Source: Aphanomyces cochlioides
Lineage: Eukaryota; Oomycota; Saprolegniomycetes; Saprolegniales; Verrucalvaceae
DNA length: 64,000 nt
Assembly: GCA_019828595.1 (NCBI GenBank)
Contig: JAHQRK010000001.1
Location: forward strand, 2,914,001 to 2,978,000
Direction: 5' to 3'
Shown here in pieces: positions 32,001-42,044 of the stretch. The notes under the pieces were generated by a model. It saw only the letters and a program-made list of their open reading frames with translations, was not told the origin of the DNA and searched no databases. Within the stretch, counting starts at the first letter, position 1. Each line of letters starts with the position of its first letter. The position numbers and the translations under genes are program-made.

Positions 32001-32351
32001 GTGTCGGCTGATCCCTCCAAGGACTCTGGCGAGTTGGTCACTGCTCCAGAAGTCCTGCGCGGCGAGCCATGGACTGAAAAGGCCGACATTTATGCATTTG
32101 GCATCCTCCTCTGTGAAGTGGATCTCGGCCATCACCCATACATGAACAAGAAAGACCCTGAATCGAGTCGTCAAATGGCCACGCTGGTTATGGCCGACCT
32201 CCTCCAACCGACCTTCACCCCAGAATGCCCTCCACAAGTCCAAGACATTGCCAAGAAATGCTTGGTATTTGATCGCAAGGATCGCCCGACTGCAGTCCAA
32301 ATGGAATTCTGGCTCCGAAAGGCCATGCAAGCAATGCACGGCGATATGTAA
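29040..32351 (+). CDS. LRR receptor pseudokinase (rightward copy)
   Basis: Mirror-image paralog of the leftward gene. Signal peptide MVAFKAAVRILAVAAIAERAVADQ precedes the same Cys-rich module (CGHVFSTADKSLVCPYTPSKC). It continues with LKCPYDPKSCSSATTATYDSVFAKVDSDN, an almost exact match to CSYDATKCKNATTSTLNSVFAKVDSDN in the other copy. LRRs are encoded roughly one per small exon between 29700 and 30860. The TM helix is VVIICGIVVAAALVLGYVFYRRR (about 31110-31180). The kinase fold again has VVLKTL and VTAPEVLRG, but HRN (LIHRNIQSKNVLL), no DFG (AKLTGVSADP), no glycine loop and Ser for the alpha-C Glu (AFVRSIRLRATL). It ends WLRKAMQAMHGDM. Predicted pseudokinase at the plasma membrane. Confidence 0.85.
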
Positions 32352-34195
32352 CTTAATAAATGCATTGGGCAGTCTCCAAGTGAATCGACATCTGCCTTCT
32401 CTCTTCGACGCAGACGTGTGCTTGGATTGACCACGGAGGCTACAATCAGAGCAGCAACACTGGATAAGGCTTGCTCCTTCTCCTTGATTGAGCAAGGCTG
32501 TTATCTTGGTGGCCATTGCTCTCACCTTCTGAAAAACCAAGCTGGTCATCACAACGAACATGCCATGCGTTTGCCTATACATGATTACAAAATGGAAGAT
32601 AGCCGGAACATGCTCATCACAGTCGGTTCGAATACAAACTCAAACAAGCTGCGTCTCCAGCCTCTCATGAATCTCTCGCCACCGACAAGACCTCTCTATC
32701 TGCGTGCCGCTCGTCCATCAAGCTAACTCTTTGTTGGCCTTGGCTCTCTTTCTTCCAGCAATGGATCAATATCTCCTCTCTGGGCAATCAAAGGACGGCA
32801 TGTGTGCATCGGCATTGTGGTTGAAAAACTAAAAATAGATGGCCAATCAAACGTCGTCTTCTTGCAACCATAAATTTGAGAAAATTTTCAAATTTATCAG
32901 TCCATCTTGTGAAATTCCAGTAATTTTTTGTCTTTTTTTGGACTTTTTTCTCCGATTTATGTTGGAATCCGCCAATTTTCCAAGTTCCAAGCGTCGTGAA
33001 TACTATGGTGCACATCATCTAGAGACGACATTATTTTCGTTACACTTTGACCGTCGATAAATTTCTGGAGAGTCCAATTAAGGATAAGAAAAGCGGTAAT
33101 ATCGATAGATATGGATTAGAGGAAGACATGTTACCGCTTGAAATTGCTCTATTCAAAGAATTGATTGAGTTATGGTGATTCTCCAGAGGTCACTTTTGTG
33201 ATCAAATGTATGGAAAAGGACAGATTTTGGCCTCAGGGGTGCTCGTCAACTATACTTGAAATTTGTATTAATAAAATTTATCCGGAGCATCTGAGTTGTT
33301 ATCCGTATAATATTTTGGAGATATCACATACCTTGCGATGATCCTACGAAGTCTTTGAGGCTCGCGAGCCCGAGAAATACGAAACAAGTTAGTCTAACAT
33401 CTTGATGCGTGGAATAGAAAAATAAACAGTGATCTTCATTGTTATCTTTTCCAGTCATGGGCAAGGTGGAGCCTGTTTAATTAACAGGATACCACTTCTG
33501 AATTGCTGAAGACTACATTACAAGTGCTGCGATGTCAACAAGCCTTTCAGTGTAACCGGACGCTCCAGTTACTTGCTCTTTGACCCTTGGCATGACATGC
33601 CTGCTGTTAGCATGTCATCTGTACATGTGAAGCACTCTGTGCACTCTGCCATTCCTTTGGCTCGGTGCCTTTTAGGCCATTCATATTCACTGGCTCACAA
33701 GCCCTGTTCGACTCTGCATTCATTAGCTTTAGGCAGGATAAAGCTAATTCACTTTTCATCTTTTTCTCTGCTTCCTAAGCCTTCCTCCTGCGCGTGTACA
33801 CGGTTACATTAAGTCTCCAGGAGCACCAATTCGCTTTGAAAATATTGCTTAACATATACTGTTCTAAGCAGTTCTGCCTTAGATGATTGCTCTTAAGCAT
33901 GTCGATTTATCATAGAAGTCAATACTTGAGCCTGAAGAGCAACATATTATTGAAATAATTCAATATGATTGGTTATTTATAGAAAATATAAACATATATT
34001 GTCTAATAGTATATCTGTAAATACAAACATTCTGTCCAATAAATTTGGCCACTTTGTCGTCTGTAGGTGATGTGCACCATATTCACGACGCTTGGATCCG
34101 TCCAAGCACCATGACGCCGTGCATGACACACAAACCCACAGCATGGATGACTTGGCCGCGCACGCCTTTCGTCATTTGTGGATTTCCTCGCAAGG
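32352..34195. other. Gene-free AT-rich stretch
   Basis: About 1.8 kb with no supported gene. Short frames at 32418 and 33573 lack domain or splice support. It contains an imperfect TATCCGGAG at 33279 and a CCAAT box (GGCCAATCAAACG) near 32841. The right end carries the promoter of the DUF4203-like gene at 34196. Confidence 0.45.
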
Positions 34196-35071
34196 ATGAA
34201 CAAGAGCCTCCTCGTTGTTGCATTGCTTCTCGCTGTCGTCGCATTCGTCTCGGCCGACAATCAATTGAACGCGACCCAGTTGGGACACGATGCGTCGTCT
34301 GCCTTGAACAAGACGGCCGACAAAGCGATTGCGATCAAGGAAAAGATGAAGGATTTCTTCCTCGTCAACGATGACGACACAACGGTCGAAAAGGTCTTCA
34401 AGTATATCTTTGTCGTCTGCGTCGGCTTGGCTGGACTGGAAACGGGCTTTGCGGGCTACCGCTCGATCCTCAACGCAAGATCGTACGCGGGCTTCGGCTT
34501 GGGTGGTATGTTCTTTTGTGCGCTTGTTTCAACCATTTCGCCCGACTCCACTGCCGCTTCTCGTGTTGCCTTCTGGGCCGGTGCCTTGATCACATCCCTC
34601 GTCTGCTATTACGTCCACAAGGTCGGCATTGCTCTCTTGGCCGGTGCCGGAGGCATGGCTTTAGCATTCCAGTTTGCTGCTGCGTTTCACACGGGCCATG
34701 GCATCACGCTCCTGTTGATCATTTTGCTTGCAATCGTTGCCGGTCTTTTGGTTCTCTACGATGAGCGCACGACGGTGATCCAAACTTCGGCCAACTTTGG
34801 TGCCTTCCTCATCTCCCTCGTCGTTGGCTTCTTCGTTGGCCATGTTCCCCACGGCGTCACCTATGACTCCATGAGCTCCGACGACAAGCGCTACGCCGCC
34901 TACTACATCATTGGATGGGGCGTTCTCTCGGTCATCATGTACGTCGTTCAGGTCTACTACACCGCCGTTGGCATTGACCACAGCACCAAAACGGACGGCG
35001 ACAGCGCCGCCACCGACGCTGATGCGAAGAAGACAAAGCCCAAGACCGACAAGCCCGTGCACGTGGTCTAA
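34196..35071 (+). CDS. Signal-peptide multi-pass membrane protein, DUF4203-like, copy 3
   Basis: About 291 residues from ATG 34196 (MNKSLLVVALLLAVVAFVSADN). The lumenal stretch has two N-x-T sites (LNATQLG, LNKTADK). It then follows the family pattern: KMKDFFLVNDDDTTVEKVFKYIFVVCVGLAGLETGFAGYRSILNARSYAGFGLGGMFFCALVSTISPDSTAASRVAFWAGA, Gly/Ala-rich helices, and the closing signature IIGWGVLSVIMYVVQVYYTAVGIDHS. A charged tail KKTKPKTDKPVHVV ends the protein. It is closest to copy 1 in the mid region (GFAGY, FGRFG/GFGLGG, VAFWAG) and to copy 2 at the N-terminus. Function unknown; a secretory-pathway or surface channel/scaffold is possible. Confidence 0.82.
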   Translation: MNKSLLVVALLLAVVAFVSADNQLNATQLGHDASSALNKTADKAIAIKEKMKDFFLVNDDDTTVEKVFKYIFVVCVGLAGLETGFAGYRSILNARSYAGFGLGGMFFCALVSTISPDSTAASRVAFWAGALITSLVCYYVHKVGIALLAGAGGMALAFQFAAAFHTGHGITLLLIILLAIVAGLLVLYDERTTVIQTSANFGAFLISLVVGFFVGHVPHGVTYDSMSSDDKRYAAYYIIGWGVLSVIMYVVQVYYTAVGIDHSTKTDGDSAATDADAKKTKPKTDKPVHVV

Positions 35072-35139
35072 GCATCTTTAGCTACGTAGATTCCGTAACA
35101 TGGAGATTGCATTGCCTTTCAGTGTCCGTTACAAGTCGC

Positions 35140-36965
35140 ATGGAGAAGCGGAAGCCGTTGGGTGGAAAGGCATGGCTCATGCCCAACATGGTCTCCAGCG
35201 TCTTTCGCCGCGTCGTGCTGCACTTGGACGGCCATGTCCTTCTGCAGAAGCTTGCGTGCGTGTGTCAGGCATGGCGTCACGCTCTGCTAGCTGATGATGA
35301 GCTATGGCAGGCTGTCGTCGCCAAGGAATTCCCCTCGACGATTCTCCATCCTGCTGCCCAAGCCTCGTGGGTCTCGATCTACATTGGCGAGAAGACGCGG
35401 CGCTTTGCCACGCCGTCGCCACTGAGGCTTTTGCCTACGATGGACCGCTTGGCAGTAAACCTTCATGGCCAAACATTCGACTTGGTCCTCGAACGGCAAG
35501 AAAGCATCGTCTTGCAAGGCGACGTCCAGTGGCTAAGGAAGCGGACGTTTGCCAAGCACGCATGGCACAATGCGACGATGGTTCTAGGCGACACCACCGT
35601 GACTTTGACGGCCAAGCACGAAGCGCATTCGATTCAAATACATGTTCGAGATCTCGTAAGTGTTCCTCGTCCGCGTTTGAGCTCACTCCTGGAGTAGGAA
35701 GTCAAGCAGGAGCGAACCCAAGTCCGGTTCATTCGCGCTGGCTTCGCGGCGATCATCCTCAGCGTCGCGAGTGACGATGTGGCCGCAGCATGGACGGCTG
35801 CAGTGAGCCACAACAGACTTGCACTTGAGGCCAAGTGTCTCGCTGTGTTGCATTCTCCAGTCAAGCCAACGGCGTCAAGTCTTTCCCATCTTCGGCGATT
35901 CCACGCCTTTCGACTCACGCAAGCGATTGCCGCGACGAATCCTATCCGACGCTCGTCCATCTCGAATGACGTTCTCATGGCTCTCCATGGCAAATCTCCA
36001 CTCAGCATTGGCGAAAACGTTCCTCGCCTTCCTCCTGACACAATTCCATGCCATCACAACGCCGAGACCAAGCCACTGCGGCATGGAACGATCCGACGCG
36101 CTCGCGGAGCGCTCCATTTAGTCCCCGATCCATCAACAATCGCATCAGCCATCGTGAACGATCCAGGTGAGCGTCCATCCATTGCATGTCGCCCTGCATG
36201 CGTGCAAGTAGATACATTTGAAGGCCACGCATGCGCTCAGTACATCAAATTGGCACGGACGAAAGCTCCCAAGACGCCACAACTCTGCCACGATCAACTC
36301 TGCAAGACGCGAGACGTGATGGCCAACATTGTCGACTACATCATGGCGTACCGCCAAGGCGATCTCGTCCGCTCTGGTGGTGCCTTGGTCGACTCGGTTC
36401 GAGGCGCCGTGTACGCCGCCGTCGAGCGGAAGATTTGCCTCGCGCTGGCGAAACCCATCGTCGACTGGGCGCGCAAGTGCATTCCATCGTTAGCACAGGA
36501 CAAACTTCGTCGACGGATGCAAGAATGGAGTTCGCTGCCTCCATGGAGCAAGCAGTTTGGTCTCCCGCCGCATTTGATCCTCTCTTGGACCTCAGTCGCG
36601 AGTCGCCTTCGAGCAATCGACGCCGAGGCGCTTCCATCGGCGAAACTGCGCCACCTCCTCGATGCGGCCAAGTGCATCTTTCAAGTTTTCCGAGAAAGCC
36701 GAAGCGAAACCAGCGACAGCGATGCGCTCTCCGCCGACGATTTCCTTCCCGTCTTCATCTACTGCTTGTGCTTGAGCCAGCTCGCAGAGCCGTTGGCGAC
36801 GCTCGAGATGCTCTGGACACTCTGCAGCGAAGAGTCCCTCCAAGGTTCATTGCCTCGACTCTTCCGGACCACTCGATGATGCATTGTGTAGGCGAAGCTG
36901 GCTATTACTTGACGATGATGGAAGCGTCGCTCGAGTACATCCGCACGGCAGCGGCGGTGGTGTAA
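35140..36965 (+). CDS. F-box plus VPS9-domain protein (putative Rab5-type GEF)
   Basis: VPS9 domains exchange GDP for GTP on Rab5/Rab21 GTPases at endosomes; F-boxes recruit SCF ubiquitin ligase. Exon 1 (about 35140-35657) begins MEKRKPLGGKAW and carries an F-box-like stretch VFRRVVLHLDGHVLLQKLACVCQAWRHALLADDELWQAVV. A GTAAGT...GAGTAG intron (35658-35698) leads to the main exon with the VPS9 core. This reads KCIPSLAQDKLRRRMQEWSS, then SADDFLPVFIYCLCLSQLAEPLATLEMLWTLC. A last intron (GTTCAT...GTGTAG, about 36846-36890) is followed by GEAGYYLTMMEASLEYIR, the conserved VPS9 end, and stop TAA at 36963. The stop is 30 bases from the convergent UTP14 stop. Confidence 0.8.
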
Positions 36966-36994
36966 GACATGCGGGGGGATAGATAAAATACGAT

Positions 36995-39730
36995 CTAAAA
37001 CTTAGCCTTGCGCTGTTTGCCTTGCTTGGCCGTCTTGGAGAGTTCCTTCGTCGGTCCTTTCTTCTGTTCGTTCGTCAAGCGCAGCGGCTCGATGATCTTG
37101 CCGGCGCGCGTCATGACTTCGGGCACTGTGAGCGCATTTGTGGATCGAGTCGTGTTCCAGTCGCTGCCGAGAGGATTGCGCATCGCGAGCTCGTACTGCT
37201 CCCGTGACGTGAATGGATAAGGCACCGAGTCGACCATGAACTTGGCCGCCTTCTTGTCCTTCTTTTCGTTGATCAAGACGCGTTCCATCTTGCTGTCTTT
37301 GCGCTTGGCGAGCGCCGCGTCATGGGCATCTTTGGCTTTTTGCTGGGCCAAAGCAAGCCGAGCTGTCTGACGCTTCGATGGTTTGACGCCTTCACCAGCC
37401 CAGGAGCCCCAACCTTCCATGCCGACCAACTTGGCCACTTCAGCACCGACTTTGGCATCGCCGTCTCGCGATGCGAGGAGTTCCTTCTCCTTTTGGATGT
37501 CGTCTTCGCCTTCGTCAGCAAAAGCAAAAGCTTGGCGGACGAGTTCTTCCTGCGATGTCGCTGCCTTGGTCTTGGGCGCTGCTTCCGTCTTGGCTTTCTT
37601 CGCACGTGTGGACTCCTTGGTCTCTTTGTCTGTGGATACCGCCGTCGTTGTATCTTGCTTTCGCTTTGTTCCCTTCGTCTCTTTTGTCGTCAATTCCAAC
37701 AGCTTCTTCGTCTCAGCGGGAGTGACATCGGTGGCGAGAGCAGCGACAGCCGACGCAACGTTGGTGGTTTCGCCTTTGTTTTTGTTGTGGCGCGACTTTT
37801 TGCGTCGCTTCTTTCCACTCGACGATGAATTCAACCAGGGATTCTCCTCCGCAGCGGCGGGTTCTTCCACGTCTGTTGTCGCTGCGCCTTCTTCCACTTG
37901 CAACGTCTTCTCTCCTGCAGCTTCAGCATTGTCGCCAAAGTCAACCTTGATCGCGCTTGCAACGCGAGTTTTGTGTCCTTTGTCCATCATGACAGCCTTG
38001 GTTTGCAACGTGCCTTGGACCATGTCCTTCTCGACAGCTTTACGATCTTCCGCAGTCACATGAACCTTCTTCTTTGGTGGAGCGGCAGTGGCGGCCTCGT
38101 CGTCGCTTTCAACGTAATCGTCGCCGCGGAGTTCTTTCAGCAAAGCTTCAGCTTGTTCCAGCGCGCGTTCGCGCTGTTTCTCGACAGCCTTCTTCATAAA
38201 CTTCATGCCATGAAGACCCTTTGCCTTCTCTTCGTTCTCGCCGTCAGCTTCAATGTCCATGACAAGAGCAGCCGCCTTCTTTTGCAGCCGGTGCTGGAGC
38301 TTTTCCGTCTCCGTCATGCCCTCTAACGCAGGGTCTTCTTCGTCGTCGCTTTCGTCGCTTTCTTCGTCATCGCGAGCAGAGTGCATTTTCTTCCTCAGTT
38401 CGTCCGCCCGTCGAAGTTGATCAGCAATCGCTGTCCGAGTGGTTTGATCGGCGTTAATGCCGCGGCTGAGCTGGTGCTTGACCCACTTGGATGTGTTGGT
38501 GTGCTTGAGAGTCATCCGTTCTTCAGCTCGCTTCTCGGCGTCTTCAGCGTCCATTTGGGCAGCAAGTTCAGGGTCGAGTTCACGCAGAGCCAAGCGTTCC
38601 TTGCGGTCTTCTGCCTTGTTGCGGATCTTGTGGTAGAGCTTGCTCTTGATCTTCTTGATGCGTTTGTTCTTTTGCTCTTGGTAGAACATCATGGCGCGCA
38701 TTTTGGCCAACTCGCCTTGACGAGCGCGAACTTCCTCGACCGACACTTGGTTCGCTTCGAGCTCAGCCTCTTCCTCGCGAAGGATCTTCTTGTCGGTCCA
38801 TCCACTCGTTTCTAACAGCTTTGCGACGTCGTTCTCAAGGGGTTTCTCCGGCACAAACTTGGACGCGAGCGCAGCGACGGTGATGTTTTCCACCTTTTTG
38901 TTGCCTTGCGTTCGGAAATCGAGTGTCTCCTTCTCGCGATTCGCCTTGACTACAGGTTGGTACACGTTCATCTCCTGCTTCTTTTCTGTGTAAGCGACTT
39001 TGCGTGTAGCTCGTGCTTCGACAATCGGAGCTACTGGGACCTGTAGCTTGCTGTCGTCCTTGTCGAGCTGGGAGAGTTGCTTCTTAAGATGCGAAACTGC
39101 GCTTGTAGCATGCTGGGCTTCGTCATTATCACCTTCTTCATCTCCACCAGGCAGCGATGCCATGGATGCACCCAAGAGACCTTCCAGGGTTAGCGCAGAT
39201 CCACTCACTTTTTTGCTAAACGCAGATGGCGCGACATCTTCAGTAGTTTCCTCGTGGGTAATTTTTCGCTTGGTGCCTCTAGCCATACGGCCGACCATAT
39301 TCATAAGAGATGCGTGCTTTTCACCATCGTCATCTTCTTCGTCGTCGTCAGATTCATCAGCAGCATCGTTGGATGTATCTAATCGTGGCGCGGGTGCCGT
39401 TCCTAGCATATCCGAAAGCAAATCACCGCCTTCTTCTTCGTCGTCTTCGACCGTGTTGTCATCGGAATCGGCATCTTCACGACTTGAGTTCTTCTTGCCG
39501 TCAAAGAACGATCCATACGTAGCTTCGTCTTCTGAATTGAACGCTTCATCTTCATCGATTTCACTATCTTGGTCGCGCGAGATTTTGTCGGGCGCTTCGT
39601 ACTCGTAGACCCCGTCAATATCCATGCGGTCATTCTCGCGCTGCTCTTTCAAGTCTTCTTGCGCATCGTCGTGCTCGTAGACGTCAATGGGAGTCTTTTG
39701 CTTGCCTTTGCCCTTTGGTCGCCGACCCAT
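36995..39730 (-). CDS. UTP14: U3 snoRNP-associated protein UTP14
   Basis: SSU-processome component needed for 18S rRNA maturation; it activates the DEAH helicase Dhr1 in yeast. A 911-codon frame without introns. The N-terminal third is acidic (DSEIDEDEAFNSEDEATYGSFFDGKK). The conserved core includes VPVAPIVEARATRKVAYTEKKQEM, KIKKIKSKLYHKIRNKAEDRKERLALRELDPELAAQMDAEDAEKRAEERMTLKHTNTSKWVKHQLSRGINADQTTRTAI. Near the C-terminus is the signature VGMEGWGSWAGEGVKP, followed by VPYPFTSREQYELAMRNPLGSDWNTTRSTNALTVPEVMTRAGKIIEPL. Length and motif order match the family. The ATG at 39730 (MGRRPKGKGKQK) has a perfect TATCCGGATA 47 bases upstream. Confidence 0.95.
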   Translation of the reverse strand: MGRRPKGKGKQKTPIDVYEHDDAQEDLKEQRENDRMDIDGVYEYEAPDKISRDQDSEIDEDEAFNSEDEATYGSFFDGKKNSSREDADSDDNTVEDDEEEGGDLLSDMLGTAPAPRLDTSNDAADESDDDEEDDDGEKHASLMNMVGRMARGTKRKITHEETTEDVAPSAFSKKVSGSALTLEGLLGASMASLPGGDEEGDNDEAQHATSAVSHLKKQLSQLDKDDSKLQVPVAPIVEARATRKVAYTEKKQEMNVYQPVVKANREKETLDFRTQGNKKVENITVAALASKFVPEKPLENDVAKLLETSGWTDKKILREEEAELEANQVSVEEVRARQGELAKMRAMMFYQEQKNKRIKKIKSKLYHKIRNKAEDRKERLALRELDPELAAQMDAEDAEKRAEERMTLKHTNTSKWVKHQLSRGINADQTTRTAIADQLRRADELRKKMHSARDDEESDESDDEEDPALEGMTETEKLQHRLQKKAAALVMDIEADGENEEKAKGLHGMKFMKKAVEKQRERALEQAEALLKELRGDDYVESDDEAATAAPPKKKVHVTAEDRKAVEKDMVQGTLQTKAVMMDKGHKTRVASAIKVDFGDNAEAAGEKTLQVEEGAATTDVEEPAAAEENPWLNSSSSGKKRRKKSRHNKNKGETTNVASAVAALATDVTPAETKKLLELTTKETKGTKRKQDTTTAVSTDKETKESTRAKKAKTEAAPKTKAATSQEELVRQAFAFADEGEDDIQKEKELLASRDGDAKVGAEVAKLVGMEGWGSWAGEGVKPSKRQTARLALAQQKAKDAHDAALAKRKDSKMERVLINEKKDKKAAKFMVDSVPYPFTSREQYELAMRNPLGSDWNTTRSTNALTVPEVMTRAGKIIEPLRLTNEQKKGPTKELSKTAKQGKQRKAKF

Positions 39731-39776
39731 TTCGTGCTACTGCAGTTGAAGTGGCTGATGGAACAATGCTACGATG

Positions 39777-39786
39777 TATCCGGATA
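39777..39786. promoter_or_regulatory. TATCCGGATA palindrome upstream of UTP14
   Basis: Perfect copy, 47 bases from the UTP14 ATG. Confidence 0.55.
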
Positions 39787-40036
39787 ACCAAGTCGGATTT
39801 TGGTTGGTGGGAGTTCAAACACCAAAATTCACAAAAATTGGCCGATTTTCCATGATTTTCCACGAATTTTCTGAATATTTTCCAAGGATTTCCTTGCATC
39901 ATCAACACCTGCGTCAAACTCAAGACATCGACTCTGTCGTCTACAGATGCCAGTAAAAAGTACTAGTAATACTTTGGGGACGGAATCTGTTGCTATGCAA
40001 TTTGCTGTGTCTTGCCTGGTGCATCATAAAATAAAT

Positions 40037-40046
40037 TATCCGGATG
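40037..40046. promoter_or_regulatory. TATCCGGATG element
   Basis: Nine of ten bases match the palindrome; located mid-way in the UTP14/FSH1 divergent spacer. Confidence 0.4.
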
Positions 40047-40276
40047 TCTATTTTGGTAAGTCCTCGAAATAGATCGATTTACTGCCATTATTGATCGGTG
40101 TTCACGATTTCCGTAGCATAGCGACTCGTTTGCGGCAGTGTAGATAGAATGCGCAGTGATTTTATTCAGCAAGAAGCACTTGAGGAATACCAAGTTGTCA
40201 CTGTGACCTTTGGGAAGTCTGGCAGGATTTATGATTTTTGAACAATTTTAAGCAATATTTCATGACTTTTAGAGAT

Positions 40277-40286
40277 TATCCGGATA
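40277..40286. promoter_or_regulatory. TATCCGGATA palindrome upstream of FSH1-like gene
   Basis: Perfect copy ending 18 bases before the ATG at 40305, so it is probably within or next to the transcription start region. Confidence 0.5.
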
Positions 40287-40304
40287 GGACAACAATCAAA
40301 AAGC

Positions 40305-41086
40305 ATGAAGACACGCGTGCTGTGTCTCCATGGCCATCGGCAGAGCGCCGCCAAGCTCAAGGGCAAGATGGCAGCTCTTCTCCGCGCTGCCAAAGCCACG
40401 ACTGAGTTTGGTAAGCATCTCGCGTCGTGTGATGATTCGTGATGTTTGCTCTAGTCTTTGTGGACGGACCCTTTCAAGTGCCATACGAGCCGACTTCGGA
40501 AGAACATATTCAGAGGTGCACGACCTTCCGCATCATGCACGCATATGCTGATGATTTCGATGGTAGAATGGCTGAGATGAACGAAGCCGAGTCGGATGAA
40601 CTGAAGCAATCCGTAGAGCAGTACGCGTGGTGGAACTTTGAGCACCATCCTGACACAGACTCGTATTCATATGTCGGCATCGAAGAGACGATTGAATACT
40701 TGGACTCGATTGTGCGCACTCAGGGCCCATTCGATGGCATCTTTGGCTTTAGTCAAGGTGGGATCTGCGCAGCGCATCTTCTTGCCAGGCAACACCAAGG
40801 CGACGCTCGTTTTCGTTTCTCGTTTGGCATATTCAGCGCCGCTGCTTTGATGAGCGACGCGCGGTATGCCATTCCATTGGACTCACCTTTGCCGTTCCCA
40901 TCGTTGCACATCATGGGTGAACAGGATGCGCTCATCTCGGTCGAGAAGAGTCGCGCTTTGGCCGGTCAGTTTGCCAATCCTGTCCTGCTCGTCCATCCTG
41001 GCGGGCATTACATTCCAACGCAAAAAGAGCCTCGAGACGCCTGGAAAGCCTTCTTGGCCCTTCAATCCGCCGCCGTGCACGCATGA
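40305..41086 (+). CDS. FSH1: FSH1-family serine hydrolase
   Basis: Alpha/beta hydrolase of the FSH1/OVCA2 group, a cytosolic esterase with poorly known substrates. Exon 1 (40305-40410) reads MKTRVLCLHGHRQSAAKLKGKMAALLRAAKATTEF. A 44-base intron (40411-40454, GTAAGC...CTCTAG) is followed by exon 2 to 41086; together 245 residues, the usual size. The first strand has the family LCLHGHRQSA. The oxyanion/lid stretch is FVDGPFQVPY; the nucleophile elbow is FGFSQGG; the catalytic Asp lies in GEQDALI and His in HPGGHYIPT, all in the expected order. All triad residues are present, so it should be active. Confidence 0.9.
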
Positions 41087-41277
41087 AGATGCCGCATTCG
41101 ATCTCAGATCTGTCCTTCTCAATGCGATCTTCGCATGGAAAACCTCTTTCTTTATATAATTCGCTGTGCATTCGAATTTCCAATCGATATCCAATACAAA
41201 TTTGAAGTCCAGAGTATAAATTTATAGAGGTTCAACACTGCAACCGTTTTATCACAAAGATCTCAATTTTCCCGACG

Positions 41278-42041
41278 ATGCCAAGTTCCGATGACAAGGA
41301 ATCGACCACGGAGAGGAAATGCGTACAGAAATGGACGCCAGAAGAGGATGCACTCATGCTTGAGCTAGTGCAGACGCATGGCACGCGTCGGTGGAGTTTG
41401 ATTGGCAGTATGCTTCAAGGACGCAATGGCAAACAATGCCGAGAACGGTATGACCGACTGAAATCGTGCGCGCGATTGACCATGGAGGTAGATGGCACAA
41501 TCAATTGGATCCAAACATTCGAAAAGATCCATGGACGCCAGAAGAAGAAATGCTGCTGAAAGTCGCACACAATAAGTATGGCAACAAATGGGCTGAGATT
41601 GCCAAGCTCCTTCCAGGAAGGACTGACAATGCGATCAAAAATCACTGGAACTCGTACAAACGAAGAGGACACCGAGCAATGCAGCATAAGTCAAGGGCCA
41701 TGGCATTTGTGCGGGATGAGACAGATGATTCTTTACATGCAAAGTCAATGCCAACGTTGGCCATGTTGAATCGACAGCTCGATGCTTCAAAACCAACATT
41801 GCCCGATATCAAGCAGTTCGCCATGCATGATCCATCGTCACGCCTTGCCGACACCGCATACAACACTTACGCTCGTCCGTCTGTCCATCGGACGACATTG
41901 CAACACCGTACGACGCTACCGCTTCCCCATATCCACTCGCTATCTGCAGTCCAAGCCACCTCCAACAAAGAAAACACAGAGCACGATCCACAGCTGACCG
42001 TCTTGGCCGATGCTGCTTCCGTCCAAACTATAGTGCTGTAG
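41278..42041 (+). CDS. R2R3-type Myb transcription factor
   Basis: Two exons: 41278-41447 and 41492-42041, split by a 44-base intron (GTATGA...GGTAG) inside the first repeat; about 239 residues. Repeat R2 is [48 protein letters not shown]3 is [47 protein letters not shown], with all three Trp in each repeat (F/W variants as usual). The C-terminal 110 residues are low complexity, without a recognised activation motif. As a nuclear DNA-binding protein near UTP14 it could in principle bind elements in this region, but nothing shows that. The intron placement is fixed by the conserved [11 protein letters not shown] motif. Confidence 0.9.
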
Positions 42042-42044
42042 AGT

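Larger units (their letters stand above)
39731..40304. other. Divergent promoter region of UTP14 and the FSH1-like hydrolase
   Basis: Between two divergent start codons lie three TATCCGGAT elements (39777, 40037, 40277). The rest is AT-rich with no gene. Confidence 0.5.

Noticed and set aside
31530..32582. Leftward 350-codon frame
   Set aside because: It lies wholly antisense to the conserved pseudokinase domain; the sense strand carries family motifs, the antisense none.
32620..32660. GGTTCGAATA string resembling a tRNA T-arm
   Set aside because: No acceptor stem, D-arm or anticodon arm can be built around it; no tRNA or rRNA was found in the window.
37322..39608. Several rightward frames of 140-226 codons
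   Set aside because: All are antisense to UTP14.
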